In this document: in pieces, positions 1-7,434 of the stretch
Numbering within the stretch: the stretch's first letter is position 1
Layout: every line of letters starts with the position of its first letter
Assembly (NCBI RefSeq): GCF_017356015.1
Contig: NZ_JAFIQV010000027.1
Span: 1-64,000 of the forward strand
DNA: 64,000 nt
Direction of reading: 5' to 3'
From: Azospirillum sp. SYSU D00513
Lineage (GTDB): Bacteria; Pseudomonadota; Alphaproteobacteria; Azospirillales; Azospirillaceae
Position numbers and translations under genes: made by a program
The notes under the pieces: generated by a model
The model's input: only the letters and a program-made list of their open reading frames with translations
The model's database searches: none
Told to the model about the DNA's origin: nothing

Positions 1-120
1 TTTCTCGTCTTGAACCGTGCCGAGAAAGACTGGAAGATGTCAGCCCGCGAATGGACGGCCGCCAAGGCACAGATGGCCATCATGTTCGGCGAGCGCTTCA
101 CAAAGGCGATGAGCGCCTGA
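1..120 (+). pseudogene. 3' end of an IS256-family (Mutator) transposase, partial at window edge
   Basis: Frame 1 is open from the window edge to a TGA at 118-120 and encodes 39 residues. It contains the W-K-M-S-A-R-E-W-T-A-A and A-I-M-F-G-E-R-F pattern found at the C-terminus of IS256/Mutator transposases (usual form W.MP.R.WK.AL..FAI.F..R). The rest of the gene lies outside the window, so intactness cannot be judged. A stretch resembling an IS256-type terminal repeat follows at about 139-164. Directly after it comes a headless IS5-type transposase, so this element appears to have inserted into an IS5 copy. Family assignment is by motif memory only. Confidence 0.6.
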
Positions 121-138
121 AACTGAAACCGCCCCTGC

Positions 139-164
139 CGAGCACGAAATTCCGGACACTCCCC
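139..164. repeat. Possible IS256-type right terminal inverted repeat
   Basis: The stretch GAGCACGAAATTCCGGACAC resembles the inner-to-outer end of IS256-family terminal repeats. It sits between the transposase stop at 120 and the first IS5-like codons at about 165. The matching left repeat is outside the window, so the call rests on position and resemblance. Confidence 0.35.
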
Positions 165-497
165 ATCCCCGGCCGCCACCGCATCACGGTCGGAGCCGAC
201 AAGGCCTACGACACCAAGGATTTCGTGGCAGACATGCGCGCCCTCGGCGCAGCCCCGCATGTCGCCCAGAACACCCGCAATCGCCGCTCGGCCATCGACG
301 GCCGGACCACCCGCCACCCCGGCTACCAAGTCAGCCTGCGCATCCGCAAACGGATCGAAGAGGTCTTCGGCTGGATCAAGGGAGCCGGTTTGCGCAAGAC
401 GCGCCATCGCGGCACGGCTCGCGTCGGCTGGGTCTTCACGCTGACCGCCACCGCCTACAACCTGATCCGCCTGCCCAAGCTGCTGGCCGCCGCGTAA
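165..497 (+). pseudogene. IS5-family transposase, C-terminal fragment
   Basis: This is the C-terminal half of an IS5-type DDE transposase. Visible motifs are ITVGADKAYDT (second catalytic Asp region), PHVAQNT, SAIDGRTTRHPGY and RIRKRIEEVFGWIK (catalytic Glu region), then a tail ending in LIRLPKLLAA. The open frame extends back to 51, but residues before about 165 look like translated non-coding DNA and IS256 end sequence. The N-terminal half with the first catalytic Asp is missing. It is best read as a remnant truncated by the neighbouring IS256-type insertion and is not expected to be active. Confidence 0.7.
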
Positions 498-695
498 AGT
501 ACGCCCGGAGTCCGCCTGAATGGCGGCTCCGGAGCTTCGGAGCGAGGCAAAAGACCTCCATCTCGACCAAAACGGGTGTGGAAGACGCCATTTTCAAGCC
601 TCAGCGAAGGCAAGAGCGCTGCACAGGCTCGTTTTTCCGCGTCCTGTTAATAGCTCGCTTCTGGTATGTTATTCGCAGAAACTTGGAGGATTCTT

Positions 696-1547
696 ATGAG
701 TGATGGGCGAGGGGACGCACAGGTTCAGAGTGCAGCGCGGGCGCTTTTCAACGGGTGTGCGCCGGAGCGGAAGACGGAGCTCGACGACCTTTGGGAACGG
801 TTTGCGCCGGAATTCCAAGTCCATGAGGACAACCATCCCAATGGCCCGTTCCTCTTCGACGCTGGCGCTTACAAATACGTTCGGTTCAACAACCGGGCGA
901 TGAGGCTAATTTGGCTGGGTGCCTTCATCGCGTGGGAGGCATTCAGCGCCACCCCCGAGACTCAGCAGACCGCACCAGACTGGACGCGGCTGAAGGCTAT
1001 GCTCTCCACCTTCAACGGCATCCTAGCCGCTGTCGATCCCGAGACTGTCCCCTATCCGAGTGGTGTGCCTTTGCCGGGTGTCTATCTGGACGGCAAGGCT
1101 AATCCCGAGGAACGGGCGGTGGGCGAATTGGCCACGATCGCCAGCGGCTGGGCGCTGCTTCATGAGTTCCGCCACATTCAGAACCAGCAAAGCGGAACTG
1201 CCGCCGCTTTGGATGATGAAGCCGGGGTCAGAGCGGAGGAACTGGACTGCGACTCCTTCGCCACGACCTTCCTGACAAAGTGCATCGGCGACTACGCCGC
1301 CTCCAGTGGCTACCCGGCTGACAAGGTCCGCTGTAAACGCCAGCTCGCAATCTACATCAGCCTGTTCAACATTGCTCTTCTGACCAATGGACATTGGGAG
1401 CAGAGCGCCACTCATCCGGCGCTCCGTGATCGAATTGACGCCGTCAAGGCGATCTTCGGCGCCGACCGACAAGCTGAGGCAGAGCACGTGGCTGAGCTTG
1501 CCTTCCAAGCACTCGGTTGCATCTTACCGGGCGCGCCTCACTTCTAG
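696..1547 (+). CDS. Lit/U49-like HExxH zinc protease, possible phage-exclusion protein
   Basis: Predicted 283 aa. ATG 696 is preferred over the upstream in-frame ATG 666 because GGAGGA (685-690) sits 5 bases before it. The central segment WALLHEFRHIQNQQSG (H156-E157-x-x-H160) is a zinc-protease HExxH helix. It is followed by the acidic EELDCDSFATTFL, which would supply a third zinc ligand, a gluzincin-like arrangement. Length and motif position are close to the E. coli phage-exclusion protease Lit (family U49), which cleaves EF-Tu in infected cells. No signal peptide or membrane segment is seen, so the protein is probably cytosolic. It lies among IS and phage debris, which fits an acquired defence gene. 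The HExxH motif is seen; the U49 assignment and anti-phage role are inferred. Confidence 0.55.
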   Translation: MSDGRGDAQVQSAARALFNGCAPERKTELDDLWERFAPEFQVHEDNHPNGPFLFDAGAYKYVRFNNRAMRLIWLGAFIAWEAFSATPETQQTAPDWTRLKAMLSTFNGILAAVDPETVPYPSGVPLPGVYLDGKANPEERAVGELATIASGWALLHEFRHIQNQQSGTAAALDDEAGVRAEELDCDSFATTFLTKCIGDYAASSGYPADKVRCKRQLAIYISLFNIALLTNGHWEQSATHPALRDRIDAVKAIFGADRQAEAEHVAELAFQALGCILPGAPHF

Positions 1548-1762
1548 AATTTCCCAATACTGAGCACGCCAAGCTAGAATACCCTTGCTTATCCGCAATT
1601 TCCTGTCTCAACAGCCGCAGTCCGGTTGCACAAACGCCGGTGCGGGTTTTTGCGGATAAGTCACGTTCAATGTCCTGGCTCATCGACAGAATTCAAAAGT
1701 TCGCTGATGGCTCACAGGAGGCGGTCGCGGCGGCTTACATAGGTTTTCTGTTCCGTTGCTAC

Positions 1763-1828
1763 TCAGACCCCGCGTTCGGCGCTATCGCCCAGCATCAGCG
1801 TTGCGGGTCCGATCTGGACGGTAGTCAA
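1763..1828 (-). pseudogene. Possible truncated N-terminus of a phage-type DNA methyltransferase
   Basis: From a TTG at 1828, preceded by AGAGAAG, the minus strand reads about 21 residues including TVQIGPATLMLGDS and then stops. An opening strand followed by a GD pair resembles the start of phage DNA N6-adenine or N4-cytosine methylases (typically I.G...LY.GD...). No downstream methylase motifs follow. It lies downstream of two phage-like minus-strand genes, so a decayed prophage gene is plausible. The match is short and the call weak. Confidence 0.25.
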
Positions 1829-1910
1829 TTTGTCTTCTCTAATGTGTGGTTGCGACTGAGCGGGAAACGGGGAAATCCCGTTCAGTTTGGCGGGTGTCAA
1901 AAACGAGCGT

Positions 1911-2291
1911 TTACGGGCAAGGGGGCGCCCCGACCAGATCGCACTCCATGCGATCGAGCTGGCGGCGCAGGTCGTTGATCTTGTCGCGGACGGCTTCGCC
2001 ATCGGCGCCGGGCTTCAGGCGGGCGATGCGCGTTTTCGCCTCGTCTATCGCCTTCCAGTCTGGCCATTCGCTGTTCAGCCCGAGGACGCCAGCGAGCGCG
2101 GCCCAGGTGTTCCGCGTGAGTTTCGCGTGATAGGCCAAGTTCTGGATCGTCTTGCACATCCCATAGCCGCTGGCGTCCTGCTCACGCCGGCCGGTCAGGG
2201 CCACCAGCTTGTCGGCCACTTTCGCGCGCCACGTCCGCATATTCGAATAGGTCGGCGACGTCCTGCCCGATCCGGCGCGCGACAACATCAC
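1911..2291 (-). CDS. Hypothetical phage-like protein downstream of the MmcB-like gene
   Basis: Up to 126 aa. The more protein-like part begins near an internal ATG at 2240 (MRTWRAKVADKLVALTGRRE) and continues as an amphipathic, helix-rich sequence ending in charged heptad-like residues. No family is recognised. It is in a different frame from the gene upstream and overlaps its 3' end by about 60-110 bases. Overlapping phage-style genes or a frameshift joining the two are both possible. No good Shine-Dalgarno sequence precedes either start, which leaves room for translational coupling or gene decay. Confidence 0.4.
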   Translation of the reverse strand: MMLSRAGSGRTSPTYSNMRTWRAKVADKLVALTGRREQDASGYGMCKTIQNLAYHAKLTRNTWAALAGVLGLNSEWPDWKAIDEAKTRIARLKPGADGEAVRDKINDLRRQLDRMECDLVGAPPCP

Positions 2292-2781
2292 GGGCGTGCC
2301 AGCGGGAGGCCTTGCGCGGCTCCGCCTGCCGAAACCGCTCCGCCCTGCCGACGCCGTCGAACAGCAGCTTCTGCCAGGCGGCGAGGGGGAGATTTTCGAC
2401 CGGCCTCAAGGTCGGGGACTTGACCATCCGCCAGCCGTTCGGCCCGCGCGTCATCAGGCCGCACCCATGGGGCAGGTCCTGCTTGCCGATCAGGCCGACC
2501 GGCACTGCGAAGATCACGGCCGACGCGAAGGGTAGATAGCTCTGCCACTTCCCAGCGGTGACGTCGGCGCGAAAGTCCGCCACGCTGATTTTGCACTCAT
2601 AGGCGAGGGGGCAGAAACGGCTGTAGGTGGTCGGGATGGTGTAGACGTCGGGCCGCACGGAGCCGGACGGCCCAAGCTGCATGTCGGTGAAGGTCAGCCG
2701 GTTTGTGCCGCCCACATGGGCCGCCAAGTCGTTGGCCAGATCATCGTGTTTCCATTCGACGCGGGAGAGGAGGTCGGTCAT
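2182..2781 (-). CDS. MmcB-like (PF06319-type) putative DNA repair nuclease, phage-borne
   Basis: Predicted 199 aa from ATG 2781. An in-frame ATG at 2829 would add 16 unlikely residues. The core reads RPDVYTIP, then AYECKISVADFRAD, GKWQSYL and VIFAVP. This matches MmcB-like proteins, where a D...ExK pair (here D in RPDVY and E-C-K) marks a PD-(D/E)XK-type fold. Caulobacter MmcB is a DNA-damage-induced protein; many homologues are phage-borne. The C-terminus (ARRIGQDVADLFEYADVARES) is helical. The neighbours are a hypothetical protein and a possible methylase stub in the same direction, suggesting a short prophage remnant. Confidence 0.55.
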   Translation of the reverse strand: MTDLLSRVEWKHDDLANDLAAHVGGTNRLTFTDMQLGPSGSVRPDVYTIPTTYSRFCPLAYECKISVADFRADVTAGKWQSYLPFASAVIFAVPVGLIGKQDLPHGCGLMTRGPNGWRMVKSPTLRPVENLPLAAWQKLLFDGVGRAERFRQAEPRKASRWHARDVVARRIGQDVADLFEYADVARESGRQAGGPDRPA

Positions 2782-2919
2782 GACAAAGCCCAAAGGGAAT
2801 AAGGGAGCCCTTTCGAGACCAAGCGTCAAGCAACAACGGAGTTCACCCTCGCCTGAAGGGTCTGTAATGGCTAATTCGTGAACGTAGCCTTATCCACAAC
2901 TGTCTCGGGACCTCGTCTC

Positions 2920-3348
2920 ATGCCGCTGACCATCAGAAGCGCCGTGCCGGAAGACGAGCCCGGCGTCGTCGAGTTGTGGCGCGCCTGCGGTCTGGTCGCG
3001 AGCTACAACGATCCCGCCGCCGACTTCCGCTTCGCGAAGGCCGGTGCCTGCTCCGACGTGCTGGTCGGTGAGGATGAGGCCGGCCGCATCAGCGGCAGCG
3101 TGATGGTCGGGCATGACGGCCACCGGGGCTGGCTCTACTACGTCGCCTCCGCTCCTCATGCCCGTGGCAACGGGATCGGCCGGCACATGGTGCAGGCCGC
3201 GGAGGAGTGGCTGCGGCAAAGGGGCGTGGTCAAAGCCCAACTATTGGTCCGGGAGACCAACACCAAGGTGGTCTCCTTCTACGAACAGCTTGGGTTCGAG
3301 GTGGCGCCGCGCGTGGTCATGGGCAAATGGCTGGATAAGCCGGAGTAG
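2920..3348 (+). CDS. GNAT-family acetyltransferase, YpeA-like
   Basis: Predicted 142 aa from ATG 2920 (MPLTIRSAV), with CGGGA upstream; an earlier in-frame ATG at 2878 adds an unlikely leader. It is a complete GNAT fold: the N-terminal strand TIRSAVPEDEPGVVELW, central strands GSVMVGHDGHRGWLYYVASAP, the acetyl-CoA loop HARGNGIGRHMVQAAEEWL (R-G-N-G-I-G, standing for Q/RxxGxG/A), and the C-terminal NTKVVSFYEQLGFEV. Length and ending match E. coli YpeA (141 aa). The acceptor substrate is unknown. It stands alone, ahead of a glycolipid-binding-domain gene in the same direction. Confidence 0.85.
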   Translation: MPLTIRSAVPEDEPGVVELWRACGLVASYNDPAADFRFAKAGACSDVLVGEDEAGRISGSVMVGHDGHRGWLYYVASAPHARGNGIGRHMVQAAEEWLRQRGVVKAQLLVRETNTKVVSFYEQLGFEVAPRVVMGKWLDKPE

Positions 3349-3424
3349 GCCCACGGTCCACCCGTGGCTGGCAAGGCGGCAGGAGCTGTTGATGGCCGGT
3401 ACGCTGCACATGGGAGCATAGGCG

Positions 3425-3991
3425 ATGCGGAGCATGACGGAGATCCTGTTTTGGCAACGCACGGACATGCCGGGCATGGAACGGCTCGTGCTCACGGTCT
3501 CCACGGACGCGGTGCTCGCGGGCTCGACCGTGATCTGCATGGAGGCGGGCGGCTTCAGGCTCGATCACCGGTGGCGGCTTACTCCGGACTGGCGGGTCCT
3601 GTCGTTGAGCGTGGACCGATGGCGGCTGGACGGGCATGAGCGCCTCCAGCTCGAGCGCAGGGATGGCGGCTGGTGTGTCGATGGCATGAGGCGGAGCGAC
3701 CTTGATGGAGCGGAAGAACCGGACCTCTCCGTCACCCCCTTCTGCAACAGCTTCCCGATCCGCCGGACGCCCCAACGCGCGGGGGAGAGCCTCACGCTCG
3801 ACACCTGCTTCGTGGACGGAGCGGCGATGACTGTGGCGCGGTCCCGTCAGCGATACGACCGTTTGGGTCCCGATCGCCTGCGCTATGTCGATCTCGGGCT
3901 GTCCGCTGGCTTCGAAGCCGATCTCGAGGTTGATGGGCGCGGCTTGATCCTTCGCTACCAGCATCTGTTCGAACGGATAGCGGGCGCCTGA
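3425..3991 (+). CDS. Putative glycolipid-binding domain protein (DUF1089, PF06475-type)
   Basis: 188 aa. The pattern ILFWQR at the start, GFRLDHRWRLTPDWRVLSLSV, an LQLERRDGGWCVDG strand pair, DLSVTPFCNSFPIRR and the closing RYRYDRLGPDRLRYVDLG-type segment match the DUF1089 family. That family forms a two-layer beta-barrel similar to lipoprotein-binding folds and is named for glycolipid binding on structural grounds. There is no signal peptide, so it is probably cytoplasmic. ATG 3425 and ATG 3434 (MTEILFW) are both possible starts. No functional link to its neighbours is evident. Confidence 0.8.
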   Translation: MRSMTEILFWQRTDMPGMERLVLTVSTDAVLAGSTVICMEAGGFRLDHRWRLTPDWRVLSLSVDRWRLDGHERLQLERRDGGWCVDGMRRSDLDGAEEPDLSVTPFCNSFPIRRTPQRAGESLTLDTCFVDGAAMTVARSRQRYDRLGPDRLRYVDLGLSAGFEADLEVDGRGLILRYQHLFERIAGA

Positions 3992-4014
3992 ACAGGGTGA
4001 TGAGCCGGCGCGTC

Positions 4015-4407
4015 CTACCCCTCGGACCGCCCCGTGCCCTCACGGTCGCGCTCGTACCGTATCGCGAGCGGAAATTGCGGCAGCCAGGATTCGCGGCGGA
4101 TGGTCCAGCACTCGTAGGTCGGCGTCAGCTGGTCCGGGGCGTCCAGGGAGCCCAGGTTCACTTCCACCTCATCGGCGAAGCGCGCGAAGACGGACGAGCC
4201 GCAACGGGGACAGAAGAACCGCCCGGCATGGTCGCGGGTCTCGCCCCCCACCGTCACCGCATCCGCAGGGAAAATCGCGGCGGCGTAGAACAGCGCCCCA
4301 TGGTGCTTGCGGCAGTCGAGGCAGTGGCAAAGGCCGACCCGGTAGGGGCGCCCCGTCGCCACGATCCGAACATTGCCGCACAGGCAACCGCCCGTGAACC
4401 GGTCCAT
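4015..4407 (-). CDS. GFA family protein (glutathione-dependent formaldehyde-activating / CENP-V fold)
   Basis: 130 aa from ATG 4407 (MDRFTGGCLCGNVR); an upstream ATG at 4425 adds six residues. The zinc ligands of the Mss4/GFA fold are all visible: GGCLCGNVR, LCHCLDCRK and FFCPRCGSSVF. Family members bind two zinc ions; one founding member accelerates S-hydroxymethylglutathione formation, but most have no proven substrate, so the enzyme name should be taken as a fold label. The gene converges with the glycolipid-binding gene and is divergent from the YCII gene. Confidence 0.85.
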   Translation of the reverse strand: MDRFTGGCLCGNVRIVATGRPYRVGLCHCLDCRKHHGALFYAAAIFPADAVTVGGETRDHAGRFFCPRCGSSVFARFADEVEVNLGSLDAPDQLTPTYECWTIRRESWLPQFPLAIRYERDREGTGRSEG

Positions 4408-4588
4408 GCCGCGTCTCCCCAGCAATCAGGCAGGCGGAATGTCTACAACGATCCCCGCCGGGCGTCCATGAACGCGGCGCCGGCCCACCAGCCGGATCGT
4501 CTTCCCCCGGATTCCCACCAACCCACCGCCCGTTCATCGTATGATCACGCGGGCCGCCCATGGTCCCAAAATCGGAGGAAACCGTACG

Positions 4589-5011
4589 ATGCGCGTCATG
4601 GTTCTGGTGAAGGCGACGAAGGACAGCGAAGCGGGCATCCTGCCCTCGGCCGACCTGCTCGAAGCCATGGGGAAATTCAACGAGGAGCTGGCCGCGGCCG
4701 GCATCCTCCTGGCCGGCGAGGGGCTGAAGCCGTCGGCCCACGGCAAGCGGGTGGCCTTCGACGGCGCGGGCCGCACGGTCATCGACGGCCCCTTCGCCGC
4801 GACCGGCGAGCTGGTCGCCGGCTTCTGGCTGTGGCAGGTCAAGGACATGGCCGAGGCGGTGGACTGGGTGAAGCGCTGCCCCAACCCGATGCCCGGCCCC
4901 AGCGAGATCGAGATCCGCCCCCTGTACGAGGCCGCCGATTTCGGCGACGCCCTGACGCCGGAGGCCGCCGAACGGGAAGACCGCCTCCGCGAAGGGTTGG
5001 CCGGCCGCTGA
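4589..5011 (+). CDS. YCII-family (YciI/DGPF domain) protein
   Basis: 140 aa. ATG 4589 has an excellent Shine-Dalgarno GGAGGAA at 4574-4580, so the longer frame from 4541 is rejected. The protein opens with MRVMVLVKATKDSEAG and contains the DGPFAATGELVAGFWLWQV segment diagnostic of the DGPF/YCII family, small dimeric alpha-beta barrels. The family's conserved HDxxxR-type acid/base residues are not obvious here. Such genes often accompany ECF sigma factors of the ECF41/42 type, but none is adjacent in this window. Function is unknown. Confidence 0.8.
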   Translation: MRVMVLVKATKDSEAGILPSADLLEAMGKFNEELAAAGILLAGEGLKPSAHGKRVAFDGAGRTVIDGPFAATGELVAGFWLWQVKDMAEAVDWVKRCPNPMPGPSEIEIRPLYEAADFGDALTPEAAEREDRLREGLAGR

Positions 5012-5045
5012 GGCGTCGCGGCCGGCGCCCGGCCCGGCAAAACCC

Positions 5046-6281
5046 TCAGGCCCCCTTCGCCGCCGCCTCGCCGCGGCCCGCCGCCGAAAGGACCAGCGCC
5101 GCCACCGCCAGCGCGAGCGGCGCGAAGGACACCCACAGGACCCGGTCCCACCCATAGGCCGTCAGCAGCCCCCCGGACGCGAAGGAGCCCAGCGCCATCG
5201 TCCCGAACACGATGAAGTCGTTCAGCGACTGCACCCGCGTCCGCTCCTCCGGGCGGTGGCACTCCAGCACCATGGCCGAGGCGCCCAGGAAGCCGAAGTT
5301 CCAGCCGAGCCCCAGCAGGATCAGGCTCACCCAGAAATGCGCGACATCCACCCCGGCCAGCCCGGCGGCGGAGGCGGCGGCGATCAGCGCCAGCCCGGCG
5401 GCCACCATGCGGGGCGCGCCGAACCGCGCGATCAGCCCTCCCGTGAAGAAGCTCGGCGCGTACATCGCGATCACGTGCCATTGCAGGCCGAGGTTGGAGG
5501 ATTCCTGCGACAGGCCGCACAGCCGCATCGCCAGCGGCGCCGCCGTCATGATGAAGTTCATCAGCAGGTAGGACACGACCCCGCAGACCACGGCGGTGAC
5601 GAAACGGGGCTGGCGCGCGATGACGCCGAGCGGCCGGTCCCCGGCGATCTCCTGCGCCGTCGGCATGGGCAGCCGCACGCCGACCAGCACCAGCGCCGAC
5701 AGCAGCGCCACGCCGGCCTGCGCCAGGTAGGTGGCCGCGAACAGGTAGGGCGCCCACAGATCCATCGTGTGGGTGACGAGCTGCGGGCCGATGACCCCGG
5801 CGAACACCCCGCCCGCCATCACGGCGGACATGGCTCGCGGGCGCCGCTCCGGCGGCGCGCAGTCGGCGGCGGCGAAGCGGAAGGACAGGACCACGGCGGC
5901 ATAGGCCCCGCCGAACACCATCGCCGCGCAGAACAGCGCGAAGGACCCCAGCACCACCGCGAGCGCCGACAGCAGCCCGACCAGCACGCCGCATCCCGTT
6001 CCCGCCAGGAAGGCGGCGCGGCGGCCGTGATGCCGGGCGATGGCGCCGGCCGGCAGGGTGCAGACCGCCATGCCCACCACGAAGATCGAGATCGGCAGCG
6101 TCGCCAGCGCCGGGCTGGGCGCCAGCGTGTTGCCGACGATGGCGCCCGTCGCGTAGACGACCACCGCGTTGGCGCCGGCCAGCGCCTGCGCGACGGTCAG
6201 CCGCACCACGTTGCCCATCTCATGCCCATAGGGGCTCGCGGGCGCGGCGCCGCCTGCGGGGCTGGTTTCGGCTTGGGACAT
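5046..6281 (-). CDS. MFS transporter, 12-TM drug/metabolite exporter type
   Basis: 411 aa from ATG 6281 (MSQAETSPAGG), with GAGGAA just upstream; the frame reaching 6566 runs back over the divergent regulator and is rejected. Twelve hydrophobic segments are visible. The loop between TM2 and TM3 carries GAIARHHGRRAAF, the MFS motif A. The C-terminal half repeats the pattern with GLIARFGAPRMV. It is transcribed divergently from a LysR-family gene across about 109 bp, an arrangement in which the regulator usually controls the transporter. The substrate cannot be read from sequence. Confidence 0.85.
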   Translation of the reverse strand: MSQAETSPAGGAAPASPYGHEMGNVVRLTVAQALAGANAVVVYATGAIVGNTLAPSPALATLPISIFVVGMAVCTLPAGAIARHHGRRAAFLAGTGCGVLVGLLSALAVVLGSFALFCAAMVFGGAYAAVVLSFRFAAADCAPPERRPRAMSAVMAGGVFAGVIGPQLVTHTMDLWAPYLFAATYLAQAGVALLSALVLVGVRLPMPTAQEIAGDRPLGVIARQPRFVTAVVCGVVSYLLMNFIMTAAPLAMRLCGLSQESSNLGLQWHVIAMYAPSFFTGGLIARFGAPRMVAAGLALIAAASAAGLAGVDVAHFWVSLILLGLGWNFGFLGASAMVLECHRPEERTRVQSLNDFIVFGTMALGSFASGGLLTAYGWDRVLWVSFAPLALAVAALVLSAAGRGEAAAKGA

Positions 6282-6343
6282 GGGTTCCTCGGGCTGTGCG
6301 TTGGCCGGCGGGCGGTTGTTCCAGCAGTAATGGCCGCGCATCA

Positions 6344-6363
6344 TGAACGGAAATGGTTTGTTC
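6344..6363. promoter_or_regulatory. Candidate LysR-type operator in the MFS/LysR divergent promoter
   Basis: TGAAC (6344-6348) and GTTC (6360-6363) form a dyad with an 11-base centre, the spacing of the classic LysR T-N11-A box. It lies between the divergently transcribed transporter and the MetR-like regulator gene, where such a site is expected. The short arms make this suggestive only. Confidence 0.35.
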
Positions 6364-6390
6364 TCATGGATGAATGAACGGGAGTCATGG

Positions 6391-7278
6391 ATGCTCGACC
6401 GCCAGCTTCTCGCGATCCTCCGCGAGGTGGACCGCCTGGGCAGCGTCACCGCCGCCGCCGCCCGGCTGAACCTCAGCCAGTCGGCGCTGAGCCACACGGT
6501 GCGCAAGTTCGAGGAGCGCCAGGGCGTCGCGGTCTGGACGAAGAAGGGGCGCGGCCTGCGCTTCACCCAGGCGGGCGCGCATCTGCTGGCGCTGGCGCAA
6601 CGCGTGCTGCCGCAGATCGAACACGCCGAGCGGGTCCTGGCCGATTTCGCCTCGGGCCGGCGCGGCGCCCTGCGGGTGGGGATGGAATGCCACCCCTGCC
6701 AGAAATGGCTGATGCGCCGGACCGCCCTCTACCTCGCGCGCTGGCCGGACGTGGACCTGGAGGTCCGCACCGCCTTCCGCTTCGACGGCATCGCCGCCCT
6801 GCTGGAGGACGAGATCGACCTGCTGATCACCCCCGATCCGGTGGAATCGCACGAGGTCCTGTTCACGCCCGTCTTCGATTACGAACTGATCTTGGTGGTG
6901 CACGAGGCCCACCCGCTGGCCGCGCGCGGCGTGGCGCAGCCGCGGGACCTGCTGGACGAGGAACTGATCACCGTCCCGGTCGGGCTGGAACGGCTCGACG
7001 TCTACACCCGCTTCCTCCTTCCCGCCCACTGCCGGCCGCGCCGCCACCGCACGGCGGAGACGGTGGACCTGATGCTGCAACTCGCCGCCGCCGGGCGCGG
7101 CGTCACCGTCCTGCCGGACTGGCTGGTGCGGGAGGAGGGGGCCGACCTTCCCCTCCGGACCGTGCGGCTGGGTCCCGATGGCATCGGCAAGAGCATCCAC
7201 CTCGGCGTCCGCCGCGGCGAGGAAGCGGTGGACTACATCGCGGGTTTCCTGGCGCTGGCGCGGGAAACGGGACGGTAG
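6391..7278 (+). CDS. LysR-family transcriptional regulator, MetR-like
   Basis: 295 aa. ATG 6391 (MLDRQLLAIL) follows GGGAG at 6380-6384 and aligns with the usual start of MetR; upstream ATGs at 6343 and 6370 give a non-homologous leader. The N-terminal winged helix contains GSVTAAAARLNLSQSALSH. The effector domain opens with LRVGMECHPCQKWLM, resembling the ECH/PC..WL signature of MetR, the homocysteine-responsive activator of methionine genes. No met gene is nearby; the divergent MFS gene is the likely target. MetR-like is a subfamily description, not a claim of methionine control. Confidence 0.8.
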   Translation: MLDRQLLAILREVDRLGSVTAAAARLNLSQSALSHTVRKFEERQGVAVWTKKGRGLRFTQAGAHLLALAQRVLPQIEHAERVLADFASGRRGALRVGMECHPCQKWLMRRTALYLARWPDVDLEVRTAFRFDGIAALLEDEIDLLITPDPVESHEVLFTPVFDYELILVVHEAHPLAARGVAQPRDLLDEELITVPVGLERLDVYTRFLLPAHCRPRRHRTAETVDLMLQLAAAGRGVTVLPDWLVREEGADLPLRTVRLGPDGIGKSIHLGVRRGEEAVDYIAGFLALARETGR

Positions 7279-7434
7279 CGGCGCCCAATCGCCCGCCCGC
7301 CTCGCGCACGGTCTTCCCCCGGACGCCAGGATGATCTAATCCCCTCATGTTGCGGGACTGGCACCCGGATTCGCCACCGGCACGCCCCGCAGGGCATCAG
7401 CCCCCAGCATCATCCACCAGGGATCAGGATCACC

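Noticed and set aside
666..695. Upstream start for the Lit-like protease
   Set aside because: No ribosome-binding site precedes ATG 666, whereas GGAGGA precedes ATG 696.
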